Assembly: GCA_944322345.1 (NCBI GenBank)
Contig: CALUOO010000008.1
Location: 89,020 to 153,019, forward strand
Direction: 5' to 3'
DNA length: 64,000 nt
DNA from: an uncultured Bacteroides sp.
Lineage (GTDB): Bacteria > Bacteroidota > Bacteroidia > Bacteroidales > Bacteroidaceae
Both the position numbers and the translations under genes were made by a program. Of this stretch, positions 1 through 10,328 are shown in pieces; the first letter of the stretch is position 1, and the number at the start of each line of letters is the position of its first letter. A model generated the notes under the pieces. That model made no database searches. It saw nothing but the letters and a program-made list of their open reading frames with translations, and was not told the origin of the DNA.

Positions 1-451
<451 letters not shown>

Positions 452-484
452 TTAATTTTAATTTTTTTGATTAATACGTTGAAT

Positions 485-757
485 TTATCCCAAAACTGCG
501 AAAACATCGCTTTGACGCATGATCAAGTATTTTGTGCCTTCCACTTCTAATTCAGTACCAGCATATTTGCCATAAAGAACAGTGTCGCCGACTTTCAATA
601 CCATTTCTTCGTCTTTTGTTCCTTGACCTACTGCAATGACTTCACCTTTCAAGGGTTTTTCTTTTGCTGTATCAGGAATGATGATGCCACCAATTGTTTT
701 CTCTTCTGCAGGTGCGGGAAGAATCAGCACTCTGTCTGCTAATGGTTTAATGTTCAT
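485..757 (-). CDS. groS: Co-chaperonin GroES (10 kDa)
   Basis: Ninety residues beginning [14 protein letters not shown] and carrying the GroES mobile loop ([18 protein letters not shown]) and the barrel motifs [15 protein letters not shown] and [13 protein letters not shown]. An in-frame ATG ten codons upstream (787) exists, but family length and the canonical MNIKPL start favour 757. GroES caps GroEL and closes the folding chamber. It is the first gene of the groESL operon; a Bacteroides-type promoter candidate lies about 70 bp upstream. Certain by motif and context. Confidence 0.97.
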   Translation of the reverse strand: MNIKPLADRVLILPAPAEEKTIGGIIIPDTAKEKPLKGEVIAVGQGTKDEEMVLKVGDTVLYGKYAGTELEVEGTKYLIMRQSDVFAVLG

Positions 758-826
758 AGTTTCTTGTATTTTTATATTGTTATACATTTTGTATTAATGT
801 TCTACTGCTTTTTGAAAAGCAATACG

Positions 827-854
827 CAAAGTCTATTACGAAAAGCGTGCCAAA
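827..854 (-). promoter_or_regulatory. Candidate groESL promoter
   Basis: On the minus strand a TTTG (-33 like, 851-854) is followed 20 bp later by TAGACTTTG, close to the Bacteroides -7 consensus TAnnTTTG but with one extra base. It lies about 70 bp upstream of groS. Assigned by consensus match only; no CIRCE-like inverted repeat was noticed. Confidence 0.4.
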
Positions 855-1013
855 GTAAAGAATGGGTAGTTTGGCAGAGAAAAACTGACAAAATGGCTGT
901 GCTGCCTGTTTAACTGACAAAAAAGAAAATGTTTACTATTTCTTTAAACAAAAACGGCTGTTTTTTCCTTATTATTATATATAATTGCACACCACTCATA
1001 AACATATTACATT

Positions 1014-2033
1014 ATGGAAAAATCAAGACTCGGAATATTCATTGTTTTTGGCATGTTTTATTCATGTAGTTTACATACGAACAAGAATATTACTCCAGAC
1101 GTAATTTCTTCTGATTCCGTCGTTCAGGAGGTCGTTCAAAAGGAACCGGTTATAGAACCTGTGAGAGCTAAGGATATTCGTGTCAGTAAAGAATTGTTAT
1201 ATGACAAATATACATTGGATGACATTTATCCTTATAAAGATACAACCCGTTGTTTTCAGTGGGACAAGATAAAAAAAGGGCTCGCTTTGTTGGAAACTAT
1301 TCAACAAGAGCATTCTCAATGGGGAATTGTTCAAAATTATAAGAACAGGAATGGTGAGGCACCGCTTGTCAGACACTATGTAAGGAATGCTTATGGAAGA
1401 GTAGCAGATACGCTTGGGGTGGAAAGGTATCAATCGGTTCCATTGTTCTTGCTTACGGATACTCTTGTGCCCGAACGATATGTGCAGGATGGAGAACTGA
1501 CACGTCTTGTTGGCAGTGAAGGAAGTTTTGTCAGGGCGCAACCTATATTTACAGGTGGTGAATGGATGATTCCACAGAAATATGTAAAAGCTATCGGAGA
1601 TACTGTCGTATTTGATCATACTATTTTTATCGACCGGCAGAATCAGAATATTGCTACCTTGGAACGTGTGAAAGCGAAGAAATGGAAAGTTCGCAGTATG
1701 AATCCCTCTACAACCGGACGACACCGCCCTCCGTATGCGCAGGAAACTCCGCTGGGGATGTTCGTACTACAGGAAAAGAAAGTAAAGATGGTCTATCTGA
1801 AAGACGGTTCGAAGGCAACAGGTGGATATGCTCCATATGCCAGCCGTTTTACGGACGGAGCCTATATTCATGGTGTGCCCGTAGCTGTTCCCCGGACGGC
1901 ACAGATTGAGTATAGCTGGTCGCTGGGAACTACGCCACAGTCGCATATGTGTGTACGGAATGCAACGTCTCATGCCAAGTTCGTTTTCGAATGGGCGCCT
2001 GTAAATGAGACGATTATTTTCGTTTTGGAATAA
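1014..2033 (+). CDS. L,D-transpeptidase (YkuD-like) lipoprotein
   Basis: 339 residues. The N-terminus (MEKSRLGIFIVFGMFYSCSL) looks like a lipoprotein signal with Cys18 as the lipid anchor. The C-terminal ~110 residues carry a YkuD-type catalytic region: an upstream HG (AYIHGVPVA), then SHMCVRN, which corresponds to the S-H-G-C-(I/V)-R catalytic motif with Met replacing the usual Gly after His. Such enzymes cross-link peptidoglycan stem peptides 3-3 or attach proteins to peptidoglycan. The central ~200 residues have no motif I recognise. A second transpeptidase of a different subfamily follows 35 bp downstream on the same strand. Activity is inferred from the Cys/His/Arg motif. Confidence 0.8.
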   Translation: MEKSRLGIFIVFGMFYSCSLHTNKNITPDVISSDSVVQEVVQKEPVIEPVRAKDIRVSKELLYDKYTLDDIYPYKDTTRCFQWDKIKKGLALLETIQQEHSQWGIVQNYKNRNGEAPLVRHYVRNAYGRVADTLGVERYQSVPLFLLTDTLVPERYVQDGELTRLVGSEGSFVRAQPIFTGGEWMIPQKYVKAIGDTVVFDHTIFIDRQNQNIATLERVKAKKWKVRSMNPSTTGRHRPPYAQETPLGMFVLQEKKVKMVYLKDGSKATGGYAPYASRFTDGAYIHGVPVAVPRTAQIEYSWSLGTTPQSHMCVRNATSHAKFVFEWAPVNETIIFVLE

Positions 2034-2039
2034 AATGCG

Positions 2040-2047
2040 TATCTTTG
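2040..2047 (+). promoter_or_regulatory. -7 box TATCTTTG ahead of second transpeptidase gene
   Basis: TATCTTTG matches TAnnTTTG exactly and sits about 29 bp before the ATG at 2069, with a T-rich run (TTTT, 2017-2020) 19 bp upstream as a weak -33. It overlaps the last codons and stop region of the preceding gene, so the second transpeptidase may be transcribed separately. Confidence 0.45.
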
Positions 2048-2068
2048 CGGCGTTTTTGAATCAAACGG

Positions 2069-2788
2069 ATGCCGCATTTTATGTTTCGTAAATTAATTTT
2101 TGCTGGTTTGCTTGTCGTATTCCCGTTGTGCCGTTTGTCGGTAGGTGACAGGACGGAACGGGTTGTTGCGCTTCATCCTTCGGCAGCTTCGGAGCTGGCG
2201 GCGGGCGAACGTCTGTATGAGGAAATGGGGCTTGCAGGAAAGGTAAATTTCATTGCTTTCCGTCAGGCGGTAGCTGGATATAATAAGATAAAAGAGAAAA
2301 GTAAACCGATATTGACGCTGATTGACTTTTCGAAACCTTCTACCGAAGAGCGTCTGTATGTGTTCGACATCGAGAAGAAGGAATTGCTCTACACTTCGGT
2401 TGTGTCGCACGGAAAGAACAGTGGTGAGAATTATGCCACATCGTTCTCCAATCAGTATGGCTCTTACAAAAGTTCGCTGGGATTTTATCTGACAGAACAT
2501 ACGTATCAGGGAAAGAACGGATATTCGCTCATTCTGAACGGGCTGGAGGAGGGAATCAACGACCGTGCAAAGGAACGTGCCATTGTGGTGCACGGAGCTG
2601 CATATGCCAATCCGTCGGTGGCAGCCTCTTCGGGACGATTGGGCAGGAGTTTCGGATGTCCCGCCCTTCCGCAGGAGCTGACGAAACCTATCATCAACAC
2701 TATTAAGGACGGGAGTGTCCTGTTTATCTATGCAAACAATGCCCAGTATCTGGCTCAGAGCAGGATGCTAGGAAAAAGTATCTCATAG
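2069..2788 (+). CDS. Murein L,D-transpeptidase catalytic domain family protein (YkuD_2-like)
   Basis: 239 residues with a signal peptide-like N-terminus (FRKLIFAGLLVVFPLCRL). An ATG at 2081 (MFRKLIF) is an equally good start and gives a more canonical signal sequence. The catalytic region reads AIVVHGAAYA then GRLGRSFGCPALP, i.e. the His and Cys motifs of the YkuD_2 murein L,D-transpeptidase family. It also has LYVFDIEKKELLY and a conserved TSFSNQYGSYKSSLGFY segment typical of this family. Likely periplasmic and acting on peptidoglycan. It converges with, and overlaps by 6 bp, the NUDIX gene on the other strand. Confidence 0.85.
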   Translation: MPHFMFRKLIFAGLLVVFPLCRLSVGDRTERVVALHPSAASELAAGERLYEEMGLAGKVNFIAFRQAVAGYNKIKEKSKPILTLIDFSKPSTEERLYVFDIEKKELLYTSVVSHGKNSGENYATSFSNQYGSYKSSLGFYLTEHTYQGKNGYSLILNGLEEGINDRAKERAIVVHGAAYANPSVAASSGRLGRSFGCPALPQELTKPIINTIKDGSVLFIYANNAQYLAQSRMLGKSIS

Positions 2789-3346
2789 TCGCATTGCCCT
2801 GTATTTCCACAGTGGCGCAGCCATTGTGGCCTGCAGAATCTCGTTATTGTCAAGCAATTGTTCCACCTCATTCCATGTCATCAGGTGTACGCTGATGTCT
2901 TCCGTAAGCTCCTGATGGGGCTGGTCTATCCGTTCTACATCGGTTGCAAGGAAGCAGTGTGTCAGATTGGTGTGCGTACTGGCATTGGCGGAGATGGTCA
3001 TGATTTCGGTCCAGTTTCCATTGCCATATCCGGTCTCTTCCCAAAGTTCGCGCTGCGCGGAGACGAGGGGAGAGGCATCCGTCTTTTCACACACTCCGGC
3101 GCAAAGCTCGTAGGAATAGCGGCGGATGCCCGGGCGATATTGGCGCACCATGACAAATTGTCCGTCTTTTGTGACAGCGATGGTGTTCACCCAGTCGGGA
3201 TATTCGAGTAAATAATATTCGGGGATGCGGTTTCCGTTGGGAAGCAGCATATCTTCGCGACGCACTGTCAGCCACGGACGGCTGAACAGATAGGTGCTGC
3301 TGAGCGTCTGCCATGCCTGTTCGCTGTGTTCTTTTTCAGTTTTCAT
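2783..3346 (-). CDS. NUDIX hydrolase, ADP-ribose pyrophosphatase-like
   Basis: 187 residues. The Nudix box is visible as ELCAGVCEKTD...SAQRELWEETGYG, with the REL-x-EE-x-G core intact (metal-binding glutamates). Preceding VRQYRPGIRRYSYE resembles ADP-ribose pyrophosphatases and other nucleoside diphosphate-X hydrolases, which clean up nucleotide sugars and related compounds in the cytosol. The glutamate normally found shortly after the box-opening Gly is shifted, so the exact substrate is uncertain. It converges on the transpeptidase gene with a 6-bp overlap, and a 40-bp repeat array begins just beyond its start. Confidence 0.85.
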   Translation of the reverse strand: MKTEKEHSEQAWQTLSSTYLFSRPWLTVRREDMLLPNGNRIPEYYLLEYPDWVNTIAVTKDGQFVMVRQYRPGIRRYSYELCAGVCEKTDASPLVSAQRELWEETGYGNGNWTEIMTISANASTHTNLTHCFLATDVERIDQPHQELTEDISVHLMTWNEVEQLLDNNEILQATMAAPLWKYRAMRL

Positions 3347-3380
3347 ATCATATTGGTGTTAGTTGGCGACAAATTTAGGA

Positions 3381-3670
3381 AAAAGCCGGGAATCATCGGT
3401 GGGAATGAATCGCTGACTGCGAAAACGTCCAGCTATCGGTGGGAAGAAATCGCGGATTGCGAAAGCGTCCAGCCATCGGCGGGAAGAAATCGCGGATTGC
3501 GAAAACGTCCAGCCATCGCGATGGGCAAATTGCAGAGCGAGAAAATGTCCTCTCATCGCGATGGGCAAATTGCAGAGCGAGAAAACGTCCTCTCATTGCG
3601 ATGGGCAAATTGCAGGGTGAGAAAACGTCCTCTCATCGCGATGGACAAATTGCAGAGCGCGGAGCCGTCT
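3381..3670. repeat. 40-bp tandem repeat array (about 7 copies)
   Basis: Units begin at 3421, 3461, 3501, 3541, 3581, 3621 and 3661 with an exact 40-bp period, plus a degenerate copy at 3381. The conserved core is GCGAAAACGTCC, then about 6 variable bases and a (C/G)GGGAAGAAATCGC-like block. Two subfamilies are present: copies 1-3 end GAAATCGCGGATT, copies 4-6 end GGGCAAATTGCAGAG. The same family recurs at 22051 and 34191. Overlapping ORFs in several frames here are by-products of the 40-bp period. The array fills most of the gap between the NUDIX and dpp11 genes. Confidence 0.93.
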
Positions 3671-3684
3671 TTTATAAAAGAAGA

Positions 3685-3734
3685 AGACTTCCCTGCGACG
3701 GGAAAGCTCTTTGTGTCGCGGGGAAGTCTTTTTA
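3685..3734 (-). terminator. Strong hairpin downstream of dpp11
   Basis: AGACTTCCCTGCGAC (3685-3699) pairs with GTCGCGGGGAAGTCT (3715-3729), 14 of 15 positions. On the minus strand it is followed by TCTTCTTTTATAAAAG; on the plus strand by a T5 run, so it may stop transcription both ways. It ends the anSME-dpp7-dpp11 set. Confidence 0.7.
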
Positions 3735-3759
3735 GGGACGATATTTGTCGGTGTCAACC

Positions 3760-5922
3760 TTAGGGCGCAATCGTCAGCTCGTCAATGATGTGCGAAGCGC
3801 CGGCAAACTTGTCTATGATGAATAGCGTGTATCGTATGTCAACGCAGGCTGCTCGTTGTGAAGAGGGGCGGAAAGCGATGTCGCCGGTCAGTCCCTCGTA
3901 ATTGCGGTCGAAAGCTGTTCCCACGAGTTGTCCTTTAGCGTTGAATACAGGGCTTCCTGAATTTCCTCCTGTATTGTCTGTATCTACAATGAAGCAGACT
4001 GGCATTTCACCATCTTTTCCGTAGCGTCCGTAATCTTTGGCACGATAGAGCTCCTTCAGCTTGTCGGGAACGACGAACTCCCAGTTCTCCGGATCTTCCT
4101 TCTCCATTACTCCTTTCAGCGTAGTGTGTGCGTCGTAGACCACACCATCGGCAGGCTCGTAGGGGCGGACACGTCCGTAGGTTAACCTCAGCGTAGAATT
4201 GGCATCCGGATAAATCGGCATTCCTTTTTCCTGCCGCATGTCCATCATGCCTTTTACCCATACCTTGTGGGCTGCGTCGTAGTTCTGGTTTGCCTCTTTC
4301 ATGGCAATCGTGGTCTGTAGCAGTCCGTCGGTAATGGAATATTTGAACAACACCATCCAATCGTGTCCTATCTTATAGAGACTGGGTTTCTTGATGAATT
4401 TCTCGAAGTTCTTGCGGTTTCCGAAGATGGAGCTTTTAAAACATTCGTCTACGAAAGCATCGGTGCTACCCTTGAAGCGGCTGTCGATTACCTTGAAGAT
4501 GTTGATACGCTGTTCTGCCGGGATGTATCCTGCATAGGTTTTCAGCATTTCCTTTGCCACTTTACGCTCCACGTCGGGGAAGGGGACGGAGGCAAAATAT
4601 TTTTCACCGTCTTCCTTCAGCTTCTGTGTAGCTTTGGCAATCTGAGCCTTGTCTTTCGACTTCAGTGCCGTGACTAGTTCCGTGGTCGACGGAATGCGCA
4701 TAAAGTCGAGTGCCGTCACCAGTGCCTCATTGATGGCCTGCTGGTGATACATGGCACTGCGTCGGTGAGCGACGATGGAACGTATCTCGTCGAACGCTTT
4801 CTGATAAGAGTCGTCGCCCTTTTCACGTCCGCGTGCCAGCAGCTCTTCCTGCTGTGCCCGCTTGGTGTCGAGCACTTTGAGTCGTACAAGTCCCTCGTTC
4901 ATGCCGATAGCGTTTTTCCAGTAATTGGCAGACGATGCATATTTGCTGGCATAATGGATACGCACAGCGGGGTCTTTCAGCATCTGCTCCATCAACACTT
5001 TCTGACGCGCTCCGCGAACATGATGACGCATGAAGTTCGTTGTCTGCATCCGTTCCTCCACCTCGTCGGCAATCATATACCGCCAGTTGCGTCCGGGGAA
5101 TCCCATGACAAAGGTAAAATCGCCTTCCTGTACACCGGCAAGGCTGATGGTGAGATGTTGCTTCACTTGCAGTGGCACGTTGTCTTTCGAATAGGGTGCA
5201 GGCTTTCCGTTACGGTCGGCATAGATACGGAACAGAGAGAAATCGCCAGTGTGACGTGGCCACATCCAGTTGTCCGTGTCGGCACCAAATTTTCCGATAG
5301 ACGAGGGCGGTGCGCCCACCATACGGATGTCACTGTAGACAATTTTGACGAACAGATAGTATTTGTTTCCACCGTAGAAAGCCTTCAGCTCCAATTTTGT
5401 AGCGGGCGTTACCTCAATGTGCTCCGCCTGTGCAAAGCGTTCGGCAACCTTCGCCAGATAGGAGGGTGAGAGATAATTTGTCCCGTTAGGATTGTCGTCT
5501 TTCCGGAGCTGTTCGTTGACGTAATCTGTCACATCGAGAATACGGTCGATGAAGGTTACAGTCAGCCCCGGAGTAGGCAACTCAGCATCACGATTCATTG
5601 CCCAGAAGCCATCTGTCAGATAGTCGTGGTCTACGTCGCTATGCTGCTGGATAGCTCCATACCCGCAGTGATGGTTAGTCAGCACTAGCCCTTGTGAGGA
5701 AATAACTTCTCCCGTACATCCGCCTCCAAAATGAACGACGGCATCTTTGAGTGAAATTCCGTTCTCGTTATACACCTCCTCAATAGGAATTTCCAGCCCA
5801 AGCTCGCGCATCACGACGGCATTTTGCGTCTTCAGGTCGGTCAGCATCCACATACCTTCGTCGGCGTGGATGCTGACCGTTGCCAGCGAGAGGAGTGATA
5901 GAATCAGCGGTTTCTTCATCAT
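3760..5922 (-). CDS. dpp11: S46 family dipeptidyl-peptidase, DPP11-type (Asp/Glu-specific)
   Basis: 720 residues from the ATG at 5922, which overlaps the dpp7 stop as ATGA; a longer ORF upstream is antisense-like and lacks a signal peptide. [20 protein letters not shown] is a signal peptide. The S46 chymotrypsin-like triad is visible: His in TNHHCGY, Asp in [15 protein letters not shown], Ser in TGGNSGSPV. Eighteen residues after the Ser comes Arg (AFDRN); in the family an Arg there sets DPP11 preference for acidic P1 residues, while Gly gives DPP7. It releases N-terminal dipeptides in the periplasm for amino acid scavenging. The adjacent paralogue carries the Gly, so the pair should be complementary. 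Confidence 0.92.
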   Translation of the reverse strand: MMKKPLILSLLSLATVSIHADEGMWMLTDLKTQNAVVMRELGLEIPIEEVYNENGISLKDAVVHFGGGCTGEVISSQGLVLTNHHCGYGAIQQHSDVDHDYLTDGFWAMNRDAELPTPGLTVTFIDRILDVTDYVNEQLRKDDNPNGTNYLSPSYLAKVAERFAQAEHIEVTPATKLELKAFYGGNKYYLFVKIVYSDIRMVGAPPSSIGKFGADTDNWMWPRHTGDFSLFRIYADRNGKPAPYSKDNVPLQVKQHLTISLAGVQEGDFTFVMGFPGRNWRYMIADEVEERMQTTNFMRHHVRGARQKVLMEQMLKDPAVRIHYASKYASSANYWKNAIGMNEGLVRLKVLDTKRAQQEELLARGREKGDDSYQKAFDEIRSIVAHRRSAMYHQQAINEALVTALDFMRIPSTTELVTALKSKDKAQIAKATQKLKEDGEKYFASVPFPDVERKVAKEMLKTYAGYIPAEQRINIFKVIDSRFKGSTDAFVDECFKSSIFGNRKNFEKFIKKPSLYKIGHDWMVLFKYSITDGLLQTTIAMKEANQNYDAAHKVWVKGMMDMRQEKGMPIYPDANSTLRLTYGRVRPYEPADGVVYDAHTTLKGVMEKEDPENWEFVVPDKLKELYRAKDYGRYGKDGEMPVCFIVDTDNTGGNSGSPVFNAKGQLVGTAFDRNYEGLTGDIAFRPSSQRAACVDIRYTLFIIDKFAGASHIIDELTIAP

Positions 5923-8078
5923 TCTGCAATGGTCATTTCGTTGATCAAATGCTGGCAGCCACCGAGCTTCTCGAGGATGAAGAGCACGTAGCGGATATCC
6001 AGATTGATGCAACGCTGTAGATTATTGTCGAAGTTGATGTCACCACTCAGCGATTCCCAGTTGCCGTCGAATGCGCAACCGATCAGTTGTCCCTTGCTGT
6101 TCAGCACAGGGCTTCCTGAATTACCTCCAGTGATGTCGTTGGTAGAAAGGAAACAAACGGGCATATCACCGTTTGGCAATGCGTAACGTCCGTAATCCTT
6201 GTTCAGAATCAGTTCTTTCAACTTGGCTGGTACCACAAATTCGCGGTCATCAGGATTTTCCTTTTCAAGGATACCTTGTGTAGTTGTGTAGTACTTGTAG
6301 TGTACACCGTCTTTCGGATCATAAGGTTTCACGTTTCCATATGTCAGACGGAGTGTAAAGTTTGCGTCAGGATATGATGGAACAGGCAGCTTCATTTCTC
6401 CCAGTCCTCGGATGTATGTTTTATGAAGCAGAGCCAATTCACCAGACAGCGGAGCCAGCTGCTCACTGATTTTTTTCAGTGCCTCAAATTTGGATTGAGC
6501 ATATTGCAGTGCCAAGTCTTTATCAATCGCCTTGACAGTCGGTTTCTTCAGGAATTTCTCGAAATTGGCACGGTTGGCAAAGATGGATTTGTCATACATG
6601 TCGTCAACAAACTTGTTGTAGTCGCCTTTGTACTTTTGTTCAATCACCTGATAGATTGACGGCCGTTGTTCGGCTGGAACCATCTCGGCATATAGAGGAA
6701 ACAAAACTTTTGCTACTTTGCGGTCTACTTCGTGATCGTAATCCTTGTTGTGGATTTGATTGAAAGCATCTTCCAAGCCTTCCAGACTATTTTCAATCTT
6801 AGCTTTATCTTTACTTTCCAGTGCTTCGCGAGTCTTGTCCAGACGGAGATTACCGAACTCGATACCAGAGAAGAATACTTCGCGCAGACAGGTCATCTGA
6901 TAATTCAGAGGAGAAGTCTTGGCTACTGCTTCATCTATTTTTTTGACCACAGTTTCATAATCGGCGTTTCCTTTCTCGCGGGCAAATTCAGCAAAACGTG
7001 CTTCCTGATCGGCTTTTGTTCCCAATACGTTGTTATCGATGATAGCCTTGTTCATACCGATGGAGTTTTTCCAGTAGTTGCTGGAGCTGGCATATTTGTT
7101 GGCATACTGAATGCGTACTTTGTCGCTGGCGGCCATTTCTTCTTTCAAAACATCCTGCCGTGCACCACGAATGCGGATACGCGGTTCGTTGGTAGATTCC
7201 ATGCGTTCTTTTACTTCCGATACGGTCAGGTAACGGCTGGTACTTCCAGGAAATCCCATAATCATGGCGTAATCTCCCTCTTCCAAACCTTTAATAGAGA
7301 TCGTCAGATGCTTCTTTGTTTTCAGAGGGACATTAGAAGGACTATAAGCTGCAGGTTCTCCGTTGGCATCTGCATAGATACGGAACATGGAAAAGTCGCC
7401 AGTATGACGTGGCCACATCCAGTTGTCGGTTTCACCTCCGAATTTGCCTACAGATGAAGGCGGAGCAGCTACCATACGGATATCTTCGTAAACCTTGAGA
7501 TAGAATAAGTAAAATTTGTTTCCAGCATAGAAAGGCAGGGCTTTGGGATTAATACCTTTCTTTCCCTTCAAGTCACTTTTATCATACAATTCATTTGCCA
7601 GTTTCATGAGGAAAGAAGATGAGAATGATTCAGCTTCTGTGATTTCCTTGGCGGCAATCTTGTTGTTTACTATTTCTGTAATATCTTCAATGCGTTCTAC
7701 AAATGTAAAACGAAGTCCCGGTGTTGGAAGTTCTTCACTGCGTGATTTTGCCCAAAATCCGTCTGTCAGGTAATCATGTTCTACACTACTATGTTGTTGG
7801 ATAGAGGCATATCCACAATGATGGTTGGTCAGTATAAGACCTTCGGGCGAGATTATTTCTCCTGTGCATCCTCCTCCGAAAATACCGACTGCATCTTTTA
7901 ATGACACACCATCGGGATTATACAAGTCTTCTGCTTCGAGTTGCAGTCCTTGCTTTTTCATCATGTCGATAGAGTGTTGCTGCTTCATCAGTTGTAGCAG
8001 CCACATTCCTTCGTCCGCTTTGGCGGATCCCGCCATTAGCACAGCCAGTGCTAAGGCACAAAGTTTCAGTTTTTTCAT
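5919..8078 (-). CDS. dpp7: S46 family dipeptidyl-peptidase, DPP7-type (hydrophobic P1)
   Basis: 719 residues with signal peptide [21 protein letters not shown]. The S46 triad is intact: His86/87 in TNHHCGY, Asp in [15 protein letters not shown], Ser in TGGNSGSPV. The specificity position 18 residues after the Ser is Gly (AFDGN), as in DPP7 enzymes that accept bulky hydrophobic P1 residues. Periplasmic exopeptidase removing dipeptides from oligopeptides. It overlaps dpp11 by 4 bp (translational coupling) and follows the anSME gene by 32 bp on the same strand. The two paralogues are full length and strongly similar in domain order, suggesting a tandem duplication with divergence. Confidence 0.93.
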   Translation of the reverse strand: MKKLKLCALALAVLMAGSAKADEGMWLLQLMKQQHSIDMMKKQGLQLEAEDLYNPDGVSLKDAVGIFGGGCTGEIISPEGLILTNHHCGYASIQQHSSVEHDYLTDGFWAKSRSEELPTPGLRFTFVERIEDITEIVNNKIAAKEITEAESFSSSFLMKLANELYDKSDLKGKKGINPKALPFYAGNKFYLFYLKVYEDIRMVAAPPSSVGKFGGETDNWMWPRHTGDFSMFRIYADANGEPAAYSPSNVPLKTKKHLTISIKGLEEGDYAMIMGFPGSTSRYLTVSEVKERMESTNEPRIRIRGARQDVLKEEMAASDKVRIQYANKYASSSNYWKNSIGMNKAIIDNNVLGTKADQEARFAEFAREKGNADYETVVKKIDEAVAKTSPLNYQMTCLREVFFSGIEFGNLRLDKTREALESKDKAKIENSLEGLEDAFNQIHNKDYDHEVDRKVAKVLFPLYAEMVPAEQRPSIYQVIEQKYKGDYNKFVDDMYDKSIFANRANFEKFLKKPTVKAIDKDLALQYAQSKFEALKKISEQLAPLSGELALLHKTYIRGLGEMKLPVPSYPDANFTLRLTYGNVKPYDPKDGVHYKYYTTTQGILEKENPDDREFVVPAKLKELILNKDYGRYALPNGDMPVCFLSTNDITGGNSGSPVLNSKGQLIGCAFDGNWESLSGDINFDNNLQRCINLDIRYVLFILEKLGGCQHLINEMTIAE

Positions 8079-8110
8079 TCGTCTATTTGTTTATGAAATT
8101 AAATGATTGT

Positions 8111-9349
8111 TTATCTGTTGAATTTTCCGTTTCTAATAGCCTCCATGATATTGGCTGGTGGGCGTTGGTTCATCAGTTCATGTTTCATGAAGTCCATGTA
8201 GGGAGCCACGTGTTCGAAAAACTGACGGTAACCACGGCACAGATAGTTCAGCCCCGGTTCCCCCTCGGCTGTCTGACTGAAACGGTTCTTGGGGCATTCT
8301 CCGTTACAGGCAAAAAGAAATTCACATTCGCGACACTGACGGGGCAAGGAGTCTTGCTTCATCTGTCCGAAACGTTGCTGCCGTTCGCTGTACATCATCT
8401 CTACGAGGCTTTGGCTATAGATGTTGCCTAACTTATATTCCGGGAACACAAAGTGGTCGCACGAGTAAACATCGCCGTTGAATTCCATTACTCCGGCATG
8501 TCCGCAGGTTTTTGCCATGCTGCACACACCGGGTTGTTCACCTACCCAGTTGGCAAGCGTCGAGTCGAACAGTTGGATGAAGTAGCTTCCTACGTCTTCC
8601 TTTACCCACTCGTCAAAAAGGGTGCAGAGGAAGTTTCCCCACTGTTCGGGGCTGACGGAAAAGTCGGCCAGCTCGCCCTCCTTATCTTCGGAGAGGGAAG
8701 CGAGGTGACGTCCATCTTCGTGGCGAAGAATACGTTCGACGATAGGGGCAAACTGGATGTAGTGGCATCCTATTTCTTTAAAGAACCGGTAGAATTCCAA
8801 TGGGTAGTCGGCATTAAAGTCATTTACTACTGCCATGGCGTTCCACTCTACTCCATGCTTCTTGAGCAGGTTGATGCCTTGCATCACTTTGATGAACGAG
8901 GGGCGCCCAGCCTTGTTCTTACGGTATTCATCGTGAAACTCTTGCGGACCGTCTATTGATACTCCTACCAACCAGTTGTTCTCGCGGAAGAACTCACACC
9001 ACTCATCGGTCAGCATTGTGCCGTTGGTCTGTATGCAATTGTCGATGGTGCGGCCGCGTGCATATTTCTTTTGCAGTTCCATTGCCCGGCGGTAAAAGGA
9101 GAGGGGGCGCATCAGTGTTTCGCCGCCATGCCATGTGAACAAGACTTGGGGCATGGTCTGTGAATTGATATACTCGTCGATGAAGCGTTCGAGCAGTTCG
9201 TCGCTCATCACATGTCGGGGATTGTCCTTATAGAGGTTTGATTTCTCTAAGTAATAGCAGTAGCGGCAGGCAAGGTTGCATACTGCTCCCACGGGCTTTA
9301 CCATCACGTAAAGTGGGCGGGCAAAAGGTGCGTAAGTCGTCTGTTTCAT
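8111..9349 (-). CDS. chuR: Anaerobic sulfatase-maturating enzyme (radical SAM, SPASM)
   Basis: 412 residues from ATG 9349 (MKQTTYAPFARPLYVMVKP); an in-frame ATG six codons upstream is less likely. The radical SAM cluster motif is CNLACRYCYYLEK, and two further Cys-rich clusters lie in the C-terminal SPASM part (CSMAKTCGHAGVMEFNGDVYSCDH and CRECEFLFACNGECPKN, shown here as separate motifs). TWHGGETLMRPLSFY and SIDGPQEFHDEYR match anSME proteins. It converts the active-site Ser/Cys of sulfatases to formylglycine in the cytosol, which Bacteroides need to use sulfated glycans. No sulfatase gene is in the window, so it acts in trans. It is upstream of dpp7 with only a 32-bp gap. Confidence 0.93.
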   Translation of the reverse strand: MKQTTYAPFARPLYVMVKPVGAVCNLACRYCYYLEKSNLYKDNPRHVMSDELLERFIDEYINSQTMPQVLFTWHGGETLMRPLSFYRRAMELQKKYARGRTIDNCIQTNGTMLTDEWCEFFRENNWLVGVSIDGPQEFHDEYRKNKAGRPSFIKVMQGINLLKKHGVEWNAMAVVNDFNADYPLEFYRFFKEIGCHYIQFAPIVERILRHEDGRHLASLSEDKEGELADFSVSPEQWGNFLCTLFDEWVKEDVGSYFIQLFDSTLANWVGEQPGVCSMAKTCGHAGVMEFNGDVYSCDHFVFPEYKLGNIYSQSLVEMMYSERQQRFGQMKQDSLPRQCRECEFLFACNGECPKNRFSQTAEGEPGLNYLCRGYRQFFEHVAPYMDFMKHELMNQRPPANIMEAIRNGKFNR

Positions 9350-9453
9350 GTCGGCAAATTTAAACATTATAAATGAATTGCAGGGTGAAGGAGTTCCGTT
9401 TATAAGGATTATTAAAGAAAAGAGGCTTAGATACTTTAAAGATTGATAAAATG

Positions 9454-9485
9454 TTTCGTCTGATGTCGAATCGGTTGTACTTTTG
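9454..9485 (+). promoter_or_regulatory. Promoter of the DUF4369-like lipoprotein gene
   Basis: -33-like TTTC at 9454-9457, 20 bp spacer, then an exact TAnnTTTG match TACTTTTG at 9478-9485. Transcription would start near 9491, about 20 nt before the GTG start at 9512. Confidence 0.6.
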
Positions 9486-9511
9486 CGGACGTAATTTAAT
9501 TATGGCTGATT

Positions 9512-10240
9512 GTGAATAGAGTATTATCATTTCTGCTTTTGTTTCCCTTGCTCGTTGCTTGCAATCGCGGCTATCGGATAGAGGGAACGTCATCTGTCAA
9601 TAGTCTGGATGGGAAAAGGTTGTATCTGAAGACGATGCGCGACGGGAAGATGGTGGCTATCGACTCGGCAGAGGTGACGCATGGGCTGTTCAGCATGAGT
9701 GGCAAGACAGATTCCGTACTGATGGCCACACTGTATATGGACGAAGAGAGTATCATGCCCATCGTCATTGAGAATGGAAAGATAAAGGTCAGCATCACTG
9801 ACATGAAAGCGAATGTCACAGGTACGGACTTGAACGAGGCCTTGTACAAGTTTATCCACGAGCGAAACGACTTGGAGGTCAGCATCATGGAACTTGGGAA
9901 GAAGGAGGCAAGTATGGTGATGGACGGTGCCGACTACGAGGAGGTGCACAGAAAGCTGACGGCTGAGGGAGACTCGCTGATGGACGTGATGAACAGCTAT
10001 GTGAAGACGTTTATACTGGACAACAGCGCGAATGTCTTAGGTCCGAACGTGTTCATGATGCTATGCAGTTCATTGCCCTATCCGATTGTGACACCCCAGA
10101 TTGACAACATCATCAAGGATGCCCCGTATGAGTTCAAGATGCATCCGCTGGTGAAGGAGTTCCTTGCCAAGGCGAAGGAGAACGAGAAGCTGATAGAAGA
10201 GCAGAAACGACTGCAGGAGAACACTGCAATGAAGAAATAG
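9512..10240 (+). CDS. DUF4369-like lipoprotein, GTG start
   Basis: 242 residues. The initiation codon is GTG; no ATG in this frame lies upstream and the signal sequence NRVLSFLLLFPLLVAC with Cys17 as lipid anchor begins directly after it. The following YRIEGTSSVNSLDGKRLYLK, AIDSAEVTHGLFSMSG pattern is typical of DUF4369-type N-terminal domains that precede thioredoxin folds in Bacteroides, but here the thioredoxin part with CxxC is missing and the C-terminus is a charged helix (AKENEKLIEEQKRLQ). Probably anchored in the envelope; function unknown. Single-gene unit between its own promoter and a terminator. Confidence 0.75.
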   Translation: MNRVLSFLLLFPLLVACNRGYRIEGTSSVNSLDGKRLYLKTMRDGKMVAIDSAEVTHGLFSMSGKTDSVLMATLYMDEESIMPIVIENGKIKVSITDMKANVTGTDLNEALYKFIHERNDLEVSIMELGKKEASMVMDGADYEEVHRKLTAEGDSLMDVMNSYVKTFILDNSANVLGPNVFMMLCSSLPYPIVTPQIDNIIKDAPYEFKMHPLVKEFLAKAKENEKLIEEQKRLQENTAMKK

Positions 10241-10277
10241 CAATATCTTTCATTTTGAAAATAAATTTAATTAATAG

Positions 10278-10317
10278 GAGGCGCGTCTTATGTGAATAAG
10301 GCGCGCTTCGTTTTTGT
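10278..10317 (+). terminator. Rho-independent terminator
   Basis: AGGCGCGTCTTAT pairs with ATAAGGCGCGCTT (one G-T mismatch) around the loop GTGA, followed by CGTTTTTGTT. It ends the lipoprotein gene. Confidence 0.75.
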
Positions 10318-10328
10318 TATGCAAGTAT

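Noticed and set aside
3326-3763. Several overlapping open reading frames on both strands with repeating peptide
   Set aside because: They follow from a stop-free 40-bp repeat; peptides repeat only because the DNA does, and there is no start signal or composition of a real gene.
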